Shown: one piece after another, positions 27,829 to 38,041 of the stretch
Layout: every line of letters begins with the position of its first letter
Numbering within the stretch: position 1 is the stretch's first letter
Assembly (NCBI GenBank): GCA_004431415.1
Contig: QPMI01000514.1
Coordinates: 434,001 to 498,000, forward strand
DNA from: Cyanophora paradoxa
Lineage: Eukaryota; Glaucocystophyceae; Cyanophorales; Cyanophoraceae
Length of the DNA: 64,000 nucleotides
Direction of reading: 5' to 3'
The notes under the pieces: generated by a model
The model's database searches: none
Told to the model about the DNA's origin: nothing
The model's input: only the letters and a program-made list of their open reading frames with translations
Translations under genes and position numbers: made by a program

Positions 27829-30800
27829 CTAAGCCCGCCAGCCCGAGGCGCGCTGGGCAAGCCCGTAGGTGGGGGTTGGGGAGGGCGAGGCGGAGGTGCT
27901 GCGCCGGTAAGGCGACGGCTGCCGCTTCATGTTCTGTCCCAGCGCCCTCGTGAACGTGCCCGACGCCGTCTGAGCGTACGGCGACGTGTACCCCGCCGCG
28001 TACACCGGCGAGCTCGGCTTGTTCAGCGCGGCGGCCGCGGCGGCAGCTGCGGCGGCGGCGGCCGCTGCCGAGGTCGTCGGTAGCGGGCCGGCGACGGTCG
28101 GGCCAGGGATGGTCCCCGCGGTGAGGGGCGTGTAGTTCCAGGGGGCCGGGCCCGGCACGACCCCGGGCGTCCCCGTGCTCCTCCGCAGCGCGTATGCAGC
28201 CTGGCCCATGCTCCCCACCAGCACAGGCGCCTGCCCGACGCACACGGTTAGCCGGAAACAAGGGGGGCGCTGCCGGCGGGCGGGCGGGCGGGCGCACGGA
28301 TTGGGAGCGGGCGACGTTGTCCTGGGGCGTGCCCGGCCGGTTGGCCTGGGAGGGCGAGGGCGGGCGCTGCTGCTGCTGGGCGCCGCTGCTGAAGGCGGGG
28401 GCGGAGCCCTGCCGGAGCATCGACTGGTAGGCGCTGGAGGGGGTCTGGGAGATGGGCGCGGAGGGCGGGCGGCGGGCGAGGGCGGCGGCGGGGGGCGCGG
28501 GGGTCGGGGCGGGCGCCGCCGCCGCGGACCAGGTCGCGGCGGAGGGGAGGGCCGGCGGGCGCCCGCGGAGCCGGGGGCGCCCCAGCGGAGTAGGACGGGG
28601 CGGGGAGAAGGCGGAGGCGTACGCCGGGGAGGCGGCCGCGGGGCTCGGGACGGCCGGCGCGGAGGAGCGGCGGGGGTGCCGGGGACGGCGAGGGCGGCCG
28701 CGGGCTCGTGCCCCTCGCGGGCGGAGCGGCGGCGGCGGCCGCCGCCGCTGCCGCCACCTCTGCGCGGTCGCGGGGCGGGCCGGCGGAGGCTGCGCGGGCG
28801 TCAGCGGCCAGCGGAGGGTGCGGGGGCGCGGGCGCGGGGCCGCACGCACCGGAGCGGACGGTGCGCTTCTTCTTCTTGGTGCGCATGCCGCGCGGGGGCG
28901 TCTGCGGGCGGCCCGACCCGGCCGACCCCGGCCGGTCGTCCGGGCCCCCGCCCAGCGGGATCAGCGTCCCGCTGTCGGTGCGCATCATGCCGCCGCGCCC
29001 GCCCTCGCTGGTGTCGAGGGGGCCGTTGGTGGAGGGGTACGTGGCGCCCAGCTCGCCGTCGTCGTCGGCGTCGGCGAGCACGACCGAGCCGCGCTCGCGG
29101 GCCGTCCCCGCCGACATCGGCCGCCCCGCCTGCCGCTCGCCCCCCGACGAGGGCCCCGCCGCCCCGTCCAGCCACGCCTCCGTCTTGCGGGGCGGGGCGC
29201 CCTTCGGCAGGACCCCGGCCCCGGAGTCCCGCAGCGGCCGGATCGTCCCGTTCTGCCCCGCAAGCCGCGCCGGTATCCTGTACTCCTCTTCGCTCGCCTC
29301 CTCGTCCTCCATGTCTCCCTGCGGGCGGCGCGCGTCAGGCGCGCTGCGCAGCGGCGGCCGCGCGCGGGCGAGGCGAGGGCCGCGCACGTCGTCGTCGTCC
29401 TCTTCCTCCTCCTCCTCGGCGGCGGCCGCGGCGACGGCGGCCGCGGCCGCGGGCGGAATGGCGGCGCGGGCGGCCGTCGCGGGGGCGTGCCGGGCCGCGA
29501 GCCAGTGCCCGTCGCCGGGACGCGGTACTCGGCCCCCGGGAGGCGTCCAGCACCACGGTCCGCTGCGCCGCCTGCGCCTGCGCCGCGGGGGCCGGCGGTG
29601 GGGCCGGGGCCGGCGGCGCCGCCTCGATGGCGCGGCGGCCGCCGCCGCCGTTCTCCACAAGCTCGGGCCGCATCTGGGCGAGCGGGACGTGGTTCCCGTT
29701 GGCGTCCAGTACGATGCGGATCACGGGGCGCTTGGGCCAGCGCGTGTTGATCTTCGCGGGCCTCGAGAGGCGCCGCCGGAAGCGCCGCGGGTAGTAGTCC
29801 TCGTAGTCCACCTCGCTGCTCGGGTCCGTCTCGGAGCCGCTCGCGGGGTCGTCCGCGTTGAACGGGCAGCTGGTGTAGTCCAGGCCCGGCGGCCGCACCG
29901 GCCGCTGCAGCCGCACGCCGGGCGCCGGCGTCCGCGCGTCGATCCACGTGAGCCGCACCCGCGCCGGCGGCAGGTGCGGCGAGCGCGCCGACCGCATCTG
30001 CTCCTCCGTCACGCAGTCCAGCGCCGAGAACGAGTTGTAGAACTGCGAGGGCGAGGAGAGGTCGCCGTCAGCGGGCGACGGGTGGCCGCTAACGCTCCTG
30101 CGGGAGGGCGGACCGTGTGTTCGAGGACAACAGTCTCGTTCATCTCCTCTTCCGCCCAGTCGGGATCCTTGAATTCGTCGTAGCTAACCTCGCCAGCCTG
30201 GATTCTGCGCGGCACGGGCGGCTCAGGCGGCGGCGGCCGCTCGCGCGATAATCCCCACGGTCCCGCACCGCCGCTCGAGGATCTTCAGCTGCCGCAGGAA
30301 AGCAGGCTTGAGCTGCATATCCGGCCGCTTGGCGCGCACGTAGTCCAGACTCCTCTGCAGGTCGCGGAAGAAGGTCTTCATGAGGTACGCAACGATCACG
30401 CAGCAGGAGCGCGCTGCAGACGAGCGAAGTTAGTTGTACGCGGTTAGATACAAGCTTAGCTAAGGACATACAGATGCCGTGGAGCGAGTGGATGAGGATG
30501 CTCTCGCCCATCTCCTGCGCCTCTTTTACGAAGGCGCAGACCTCGTTCAGAGTCTTGTCCTGCGTTGAAAAAGAACGTTTAGATACGTGCCTGCGCGACA
30601 TAAAGGAAACGCAAGGGACCTTGCTGTCGAGAACGACTGTGATGTCCGAGTCCGCCCAGCGGTAGGTCAGGTACTTGACGCCCAGGCTCTGGAAACGGTT
30701 CGCCACTTGATGCCCGGCGCAGTTTATGATATGGCTGATCTTGTTCGCCAGCACGAACGCCAGGTCTTGCGAGGACTCGCTCGTGCCCAGAAACAGCCCA

Positions 30801-31050
30801 TCTTTAATTTTGGCAGCGATGGCGGCCGCTGGAATGACAAGGAGAAAGCGAAACATGGTAAGCCGAGAGCGGGCACACGGTGGGGAGCCCATGGCAGCGC
30901 ACCGGGTGGCGGGGGCGGTGCCATGTACTGAGGCGGCGCAGGGGCGTAGGCTGGGGGCGCATATTGTGGAACCATAGCTGGCGGCGGCGTGAGGGCTCGC
31001 ATTGGAGGCGGCCTTCTCGCCGCCGGCGAGTTACTGCGGTAACCCCGCAT
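27829..31050 (-). CDS. Dual-specificity pseudophosphatase with long disordered tail (Cys to Ser in the active loop)
   Basis: Exon 1 is Pro/Ala-rich (MRGYRSNSPAARRPPP). It splices to a dual-specificity phosphatase fold: KIKDGLFLGTSESSQDLAFV, ISHIINCAGHQVANRF, VKYLTYRWADSD, then ILIHSLHG|ISRSCCVIVAYLMK. In active enzymes the loop is HC-x5-R; here the Cys is Ser, so it should be catalytically dead and may act as a phospho-reader like STYX. Introns are unusually easy to fix: GTGTGCC..TTCCAG, GTCCCTT..ACGCAG, GTATGTC..CTGCAG, a 64-nt GTGCGGG..GCGCAG and GTCCGCC..CTCGCAG, giving LERR+IQAGEVSYDEF and LEHT+FYNSFSAL. The rest, to the stop at 27,829, is low-complexity with acidic, KKKKR and Ser/Pro/Gln segments; the splice pattern between 29,600 and 28,300 is unclear. 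Confidence 0.8.
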
Positions 31051-32277
31051 TGTCGGGCCGGAAAGCGTGCGTTTCGATCAGAGCTTGCTCATGAGCCTAT
31101 GCTCTCTGTGTGCTGAGAGCGGGCGAGGGCCCGCAGACGCGACCAATTTGGTCGGCCTGTTTCAGCCACGGCGGCACTACAGATTACGCGACGAAAGGTT
31201 CTGGGTCAAGCTGGGCAGGTCAGAGAACGATAAGAGAAGACCGGCCGCAGCTCCACCGAGAGCTGTGGTGAGCAGGGATACACTGCACGTTTGGCCCAGG
31301 GGGGGCAATCGCTGCAGCCGCTTTGGGGGTACGGTGCTAATGCAGGTCGACGTCTCTCGGCCCCGACCAGCTGCAGCGATCAGCCGTGCCGATCGAGATC
31401 TAGATCTCTAGCTTTGATTTCTCTTTGAGCTCGTTAAGCCCACTCTGATCTCTTTTGTTCATGGACCCTGGGCGCTAGCGCTGCTCATGCGTGGCCCGGC
31501 GCCGGCGCCGCGGCGCGCGCGCGCGCCCCCGCGTCGCCGAGTCGGGGGCCCGCGACCGCTCACCACGCGCACGCACGCGCAGCGTGCATGTGAGCCGCCG
31601 TTGCAATTGCCCGCCCTCTCCATGGCGGCCGTGACTACTAGGCTAGCGCTGAAGCTTCGAATTCGACTTCGCGAGCCCACCGGCGCCCCGGCGCCGGCCC
31701 GCGGCCGCGGCGCCCCCGGACGTCGAACACGGCCAGGCCTAAGTGGGCGGTGCCCCTCTCCTGCGCGGCCCATGCCGGCGCCTGAGTCGAAGGGGGTCCG
31801 TCTACAGCTGCGACGAACCAGGACATGTACAGGAGCAGCTGCAGCTGCAGCTGCAGGCGGTCAGCGCAGCCGACGGCCAGGGCACCGCGACGGGATATCG
31901 AGCTCGCCCCCCTCGATCGCCGGCGCCCTCCTTAATCGCAAGCAGCTGCAGGACCAATGGACCACTGGGCCATGCGCTCGCGTGCCCCGATCCGCCCCGT
32001 CCCGTGCGCCAGAGTCGAGTAAAAAAAAAGGCTGGCGCGGCCTGGTACTCAGCTCACTCGGATGTCATGATCTGCCTCTGCAGAACTCTAGATCCGATGA
32101 TCTGACCATAAGACTCGCGCGCGGCCGATGTGCGCGTCATGTCGCGAACGTTAACGCGAACGTTGACGCACGCTTGGTTTTCGCGAACTCAAACCGTGAC
32201 GCTATGAATTCACGTGCACGATCGCGAACGACTCCGGGCGCATCAAAGTGATCGGGCCGAAGAGGGAGCGGCCGCCG
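31051..32277. other. Intergenic, palindrome-rich
   Basis: No supported gene. Contains runs of palindromic words such as CAGCTGCAGCTGCAGCTGCAG near 31,835, GCGCGCGCGC near 31,512 and repeated CGCGAACGTTAACGCGAACG near 32,145. Presumably 5' DNA of the pseudophosphatase gene and 3' DNA of RRP1. Confidence 0.4.
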
Positions 32278-35015
32278 CTACGCCCTGGAGGCCCGCCCGA
32301 CCTCGACACGCGCCCCGAGCGCCGACACGATGGGCTTGGGCGGCGGGCTCGGCTTGAGCACGCCCTGCGGCGCCGGAGGCTCGAAGGCGAACAAGGCCGG
32401 CCCGGAGGCAAAGGGGAAGCGAAGAAGGGGCCCAGGGCACCTGCACGGGGCTCTTCGCCAGGTTGCGCTTCGCGACCTGGGGCGAGCCAGTAAAAGGGGT
32501 CCCTTTTGCGTACTCCTTCTCTGAGAGCGGGGGGTAAGAAGAAAGAGACCGGGGCCGGGAGGATTCGAGCCGGGGGGAGGGCGGGCGCACGCATGTTGGC
32601 CTTCAGGTTGAAGACGACGCGCTTGTCGGCCCCCAGGGAGGAGCGCCGCTGCTCCGCCGGCGGGGGCGCCGGCGTCGCGGGGGCCTCCGCCGCCGCCTCC
32701 GCCGCCGACGCCGCTGGCGGCGCTTTCGCAGGCGTGCCCTTCGGCCGCTTCGCAGCGCCGTTCACAGGGGCGCCGTTCGCAGCGGCGCCGTTCGTCGCCG
32801 GAGCCGGAGCCGGCGCCTCCGGTCCCTTCCCCTTCTTCCTCCCCGCCGCCTGCTCCTGCGCCGGCGCCGGCGCCTCCGCCTGCGCCTTGGCGCCCGCCTT
32901 GGCCTCGGCCTGCTTCTTCTTCGGGCGCTTCGCCAGAGGGGCCGCCTCCTCCTCCTCGCCCCCGCTGCCGCCGCTGCCCTCGCCCCCCGAGTCGGGGCCC
33001 TCGCCGCCCTTCCACGGGGCCACCCACGCCTGCGCCCGGAGCTCAGCTCGGCGCAGCCGGCGCCAGGCGGCCTGCCCGCGCCTTCTTCTTCTCCCGGTTC
33101 GCCTTGCGCTCCTTCTTGCGCTCCGCCTTGCGCTCCGCCCCGAGGTCCCTGCCCACAGTCAGACGGGCCGGGCCCGCAGCCGGCGCCCCGCACGCCCGCC
33201 GGCCCCCCGCAGGCCCGGGGCGGCTCGCCTGCTGGCCTCGGCCTTGGCCGCCTCCTCGGCCGCCCGCGCCGCCTCGCGCGCCTCCGCACGCTTCGCCTTC
33301 TTCCTCGCCTTCGCCTCTGCGCCCGCGCGCGCCACGCCCGTCGGTTCCTCCCACGGTACCCCACGAACACACCACCCCAAGCGGCCGCGCACCGGCCTCG
33401 GCTTCTCGCCGCTTCCGCTTCCGCACCGCCTCCTGCGTGCCCCCGGCACAGGTTGGCGCGGGACCACTGGCGTACCCCCGTGGCGCGCACCTCGTTCTCC
33501 GGCTCCTCCCCGCCGTCCTCCTCCTCCTCTACCCCCACAAGCTTGTCCGCCTCCGCCGCCGCCTCGGGATCCACGTTTCGGATCGCCTGCATTCCCCGTC
33601 AGATGCGGCGTACCCCCTCGTCCGAGCCGGACGGTACGGCACCTTCACGAGGCCCTTCCGGACCTTGTGTATGTCTGCCCGGTACCCCTCCCGAGTCCGC
33701 CTGCGTCCACCGCCGGGGGTCGGGAGGGGAGGGAAAGGGGGGTACACGCGCTCACGGACCTCGCAGCGGCGAGCCTGAAGAGAGCCTGGGCGAGGGACAC
33801 GGGATCGATGGACTTCGCGACCCGCGCGGCTGCCGACGGCTCCTTCGGGCCCTTCTCCTACGGGCGCCGGCCTCGGCCGGGGTACGGCGCCGCGCCGCAA
33901 GTGGGGGGAGGCGGCCACCTTCTTCTCGCCCTCCTCGTCCTCCTCGTCGTCCTCGTCCGACTCGGGCGGCCCGTGGTTCTGCGCCCCGCACGACGCCATC
34001 AGCCCCCACCCGGGGACGGAATGCGGTACCCCGGCGCTGCTTCCGCACCTCGCGGTACCCGTCCACGATCGCCTCGAAGATCGAGTCGCGTACCCGCCCG
34101 AACATGCGCCTAGGCGAATCACGCGTGAGGCGCCACCCGCGATCGGGGGTTGGGCGGGAGGGGGAGGGGATAGGGGAGGGGGCGGGGGGGAGGGGGGGTA
34201 CGCGCACTTGTCGGCGGCACGGGCCAGGAGGCCCAGATAGGGCTCGAGGAGCGCCGAGAGGGCATCCCGCGGAGGCTGCGCCTGGATTCGAACCCGCGCA
34301 CTTGGAGGGGGGGGCACGGCGCCGGCGCACGTCGCTGGGCCCGAGGCTGGGCAGGAAGACTTCGGAGACGTGCAGGGCGAGCCCGATCGGCGAGGCCTGC
34401 GCGCGGGGTACGGGCTCGAGGGGGGTGCGGGGTAGTTGGGGGGAGAAGGCTAGCCTGGCCGGTGGGGTCGAGGACGGTGGAGGCCAGTACCCCCGCGATG
34501 CAGCCGACGACCTCGGCGTCCCAGTCCCGCTTCGCGGCGTACGCGAACCCCGCCTCGAGGAACTTGCGAACGAGGGCGTAGTACTTCTCGATGCTGAGGG
34601 GCGGGCGGCGGGTCAGCCGGGGCCGCGGGCGGGGGGCGGGGGGCGGTCAAGCCGCGTGGGGCGGGTGGGCGGGCGCACCGGAGGCGGTCGATGCGCTCCC
34701 ACTCGCGGCACATCGTCTCGAAGAACGTCTTGTAGTACAGCAGGCCCCTGTCGCCCGGGAAGACGTGAATCATGGACGCCAGGCGCTCAGCCAGCTCCAT
34801 CTGCACGATCGGCCTGCCCGCCCCCAGCCCCGCCGGCGCCGTGAGCGGCGTCCCGAGCGGCGCTAGCGGTGACCGCCGGCGCGCACTTGTCCGAGTGCCA
34901 CATGCAGTAGAACAGGCCCTTCCATATCTTGATCAGGTCCGCCTCGCCTATGTGCTGCTGCTTCGAGAACCACTTGGAGAGGACCTTGACCGTCTTGTCG
35001 CGCACCGCTTTGTCT
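32278..35015 (-). CDS. RRP1: RRP1/Nop52-like nucleolar ribosome biogenesis protein
   Basis: RRP1 takes part in 27S/32S pre-rRNA processing for the 60S subunit. The N-terminal family signature is plain: VRDKTVKVLSKWF, ADLIKIWKGLFYCMWHSDK (near 34,900), ELAERLASMIHVF and FFETMCREWERIDRLR, then EKYYALVRKFLEAGF after an intron. Further exons include SPIGLALHVSEVFLPSL and an acidic DEDDEEDEEGEKK stretch. The C-terminal part is Lys/Ala/Pro-rich, then KRVVFNLKANM, YAKGTPFTGSPQ and FEPPAPQGVLKPSPPP, which fits the conserved tail of the human RRP1 proteins. The first exon is uncertain: the frame upstream of DKAVRDK meets a stop, so an intron lies near 35,020. All introns are short and GC-rich. Confidence 0.85.
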
Positions 35016-35850
35016 GCGCATGCCAGCTAGATCAGCTTCGGCTTCCTCGGCGCCCCGGATGCCGCCGCGGGCACTCCCGATCGGCCCTAGCGTGCGGAGC
35101 GCCGGCGGACGGCGCGCGGTGCGACGCGTCGACCACGAGGGCTTAGGAGCGTCCGTACGTGCCACATACGCCCCGGGGCAAGCCCGCGGCCCCCGCGCGC
35201 GTCCGTCCGCTAGCTAGAAGTTTCGTGGCGCGATCGCATGCCGGCGGGGCCACGCACCAGAGGCGGCGAGTCTGCGCCCGAACCGCACGTCCCGCTTTGC
35301 AGGCTGATCCTCTCCGTCGCTCATCGCAAGGCGCGCTCTAACTTCGAAGCTGATCGGTGTTGGGGGGGTACAAGTGCAAGAACACGTGCACAAGAATTGT
35401 GGGGAGCACGGCCTAGTGGCGAGCGTGGAGGGTGCATGAACAGTTAATGGTGAGCCCGCAACAGAGCTAGCCGCATCCGCACCCCTGTTCCAACCGCTGT
35501 CGGCAGGGGTGCAAGGGCTCCAAGAGCGAGAAGTCGCACAGTCCGACATCAGGCGTGCATCCTGCATTCATCACCAACCCTTGATTCTGACCGGGGAGCA
35601 GAGAGGACACCGGCTGGCTCGCAGTCGCATGCTATCAAGACGCCGCCTTCCTGGAAATCGGATACGCCGCTCTCCAGGCTTCGGCTGAAACGGTACCATG
35701 ACACCGTCGCAATTCTGCTCCTGCCCGAACCGGCACCGCTGACTCCAATTGTCGTGCTCAGAATGCGCGAGGAATTCTGGTCCGCGTGCTCTCTTTTGGC
35801 TTTGTGATAGCTGCAGCTAAACATTCTCGCTTCCGCCCCCTCGTCTCTTG
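35016..35850. other. Intergenic, 5' flanks of RRP1 and the UBTD-type gene
   Basis: Probably holds the first exon(s) of RRP1 (minus) near 35,020-35,160 and of the UBTD-type gene (plus) toward the right end. Base composition falls toward neutral around 35,550-35,850. No separate gene recognised. Confidence 0.35.
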
Positions 35851-36416
35851 CCTCTGTGACAGGGACACGGTCTGCACAGCCTCCCGCGCCCCTGAGCCGT
35901 TTCCTGACTTCCGCACGCGGCCGCAGCGCGTCGAGGGTCACAAAGAGACTTGGGACACGCTCAAGGGGTTCGCGGCAAGCGATCCGGGCGCGGCTTTTCG
36001 GATCCTTACGCGGGCCGCCGCAGGATCGTGGAGTTTGTACAGGCGAAAGACCTCGAGGTGCGTGCGCGCCGCGCTCGCTGGCGCGCGCGCGTGCGCCGCC
36101 GAACCTCTCCGCACGCAGATGGCGAACGTGGCGGCTCAGAGCGCAGGCGCGAACCGCCGGCTCAGCCCCGCGCCGCGCCGCGCTGGCCGCACGCTGAGGC
36201 GCCGCAGGCATCGTGGTGCCGCCCTCGGGGACGCTCAACGAAGTGTACGACGCGCTGGGAGTGAGCTACAAGCTCCCCCCGTTCGTCATCAGCGACCCGT
36301 CGAACGTGCGCGCCGCGCCCCGCGCTCTGGGCCCCGGGGGGCCCGTTGGCACCTCACCCTCCCCCGCCAGATCGCGCCGGACACTCTGGACGACGGGACG
36401 ACGCGCGATGACATGA
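35851..36416 (+). CDS. UBTD/DC-UbP N-terminal-domain protein (partial model)
   Basis: Exon fragments match the N-terminal domain of ubiquitin-domain-containing proteins UBTD1/2: GHKETWDTLKGFAAS (human: KEIWDALK), RIVEFVQAKDLE, and PPSGTLNEVYDALGVSYKLPPFVISDPSN (human: [20 protein letters not shown]). A further exon reads IAPDTLDDGTTRDDMK. In animals this domain binds ubiquitin-handling enzymes and is followed by a ubiquitin-like domain; I could not find such a domain downstream, so the protein may be N-domain only or have missed exons. Frame changes between fragments require introns near 35,990, 36,060-36,207 and 36,310-36,372 (GTGCGCGCC..CCGCCAG). Start and stop are not resolved. Confidence 0.6.
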
Positions 36417-37139
36417 AGCGGAGGTGCGCGACCCGACGCGTCGCGGCGCCCCCGCCCCTCGAGCTCGGCCCCATCCTGATGCGGCGCCGCCAGCGCCATG
36501 GTCTGAGCGTGTCTCCCTCTCTTTCTCTCTCTCTCTCCCTCTCTCGGCAAAGCGCTCTCCTCGCCCCCCCTGCGGCGGCGGTGGCGCGCATCGCCCTCCT
36601 GCGCCTCCCTCCATGCAGCTGGGCCCCTCCTGCCCGAAGCTGCCCTCTAGTGACCCGCACCTGTGAGAGTGCTTATTTCTCGCTGCTCGTAGTGACATTT
36701 CAGAGCATTTCCAGTTTCTTCTTGAGTTCAGCTGTTTGTTAACTTATCATAGCAACTATGACAGCATCTAGCTGTGTGTAGCCTAGGTAATCTCTGGAGA
36801 CGACTAGATGAGCATGTCGACAACATGCAAATAAGCCTGCAAAAATGCAGCTAACGCCATCCAAAATATCGCTGTATGCGAGTACCGTTAAGTTAGCAGA
36901 AGGGTGGAAGGGTGTCTGGGCGGTGCAGCGTGGGTCCGGGGTCAATGGCTCCGGCGGGCAGGGAGCGGGAGGGGAGGGGCTGCGAGGGCCGCACGCGGAA
37001 GCGAGCGGCGTGGGCCGCCGAGGGGCCGCCTGCACTTAAAAGTGACCGCCCGAGAAGCGATGCGTGAGGGGGTAGAGCAGGCTCTGCGGGGCAAGTCGAG
37101 GGGGCCTCGGGGGCGCCCTCCGGGGCGCTCGCTGGCCGG
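36417..37139. other. Intergenic with CT microsatellite
   Basis: A CT-rich simple repeat lies at about 36,512-36,545. From 36,660 to 36,900 the DNA is less GC-rich and looks untranslated or intergenic. It may include the end of the UBTD-type gene; no other gene is supported. Confidence 0.35.
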
Positions 37140-38041
37140 CTAGCGGAGGAGGGCGAGGATCTCGACGCGGGCCGAGGCGAGCGCCGCGTCGTCCACCGCC
37201 GGCTCCGCCGCGTTGAACCGCTCCTCCGCCGCCCCCTCCGCCGCCCCTGCCTCGGCCTGCGTCGCCGGGTCGGGCGGCTCGGCCGGCGGCTCGGCCGGCG
37301 GCTGCGGCTTGAGGCTCTCCGTCCGCCGCGCTGGCGGCGGCGGTGGCGGCGGCGGTGGCGCGTCGGGCGGGGCGGCGGGCGGCAGGGGCGGGGCGGGGCC
37401 CTCCCCTGGCGCCTCGCGCGGCCGGGTGTCCGGCTCGCCCTGCTCCAGGGCCGGCGCCGAGGGCCGGTCGGGCTTCGGCGGCTCGCCCGGCTCCGCGGGG
37501 ACGGCGCGCGGCCCGTAGGGCCGCGCCGTCCCGAAACGCCGCTGGCGGCCGCCGTGCCCCATCTCGAGCGCCTGCCGCCCGCGCTTCCAGTTGAACAGTG
37601 CGCGCCGGTTGTCGCTGGCGCCATTGCGATCTGTGAGCGGGTACGGCGTTTGGGTCTTGCTGGGGTTCGCCTCACCCAAGGTGGGGGAAGATGGCAAGAA
37701 GGCGCTCCCTGGGGAGGGACCGCAGATACTCATTCACTGCCCTGTACCCCCCCGGCGGTGAGAGGGGGCAAAGATTTAGAGGTACGGGGTACCCCGGGGC
37801 GCACTGGAGGGGGATACGCAGCACGCGGCAGTCCGTTGATGCGTTGACGTTAAAGTGGTTCCACGGCTGCGGAGGGCGCGACACCAAATCAGCCCCCAAC
37901 AGCGCACAACTTGCGGGGTGCAGCCGACGGGGCGGGGTACGCGCCTGGCGCCTGTGGGCAGGGGCTGGGTTCCCGTGCTCATCTCGTTGCTCCTGCTCCC
38001 GGGCGCGAATGAGCACGCGACGGCGGAGCGGGCTAGATTGA
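37140..38041 (-). CDS. Unrecognised conserved-looking protein with Pro/Ala-rich tail
   Basis: Splicing three short introns yields a coherent frame: WNHFNVNASTDCRVLRIP then LQCAPG+AVNEYLRSLPRERLLAIFPHLG+DNRRALFNWKRGRQALEMG. The introns fixed this way are GTACCCC..GGTACAG (51 nt) and GTGAGGC..GCGCCAG (61 nt). The C-terminal ~140 residues are Pro/Ala/Glu-rich and end EPAVDDAALASARVEILALLR. The first exon is not settled; candidate ATGs lie at 37,982 and, overlapping the ABC gene 3' end, at 38,061. I do not recognise the family. A helical, basic core with a disordered tail is all that can be said. Confidence 0.5.

Noticed and set aside
28175-29794. 539-aa plus-strand ORF
   Set aside because: Antisense of the disordered tail of the pseudophosphatase gene; its translation is Arg/Ala/Gly-rich without a domain.
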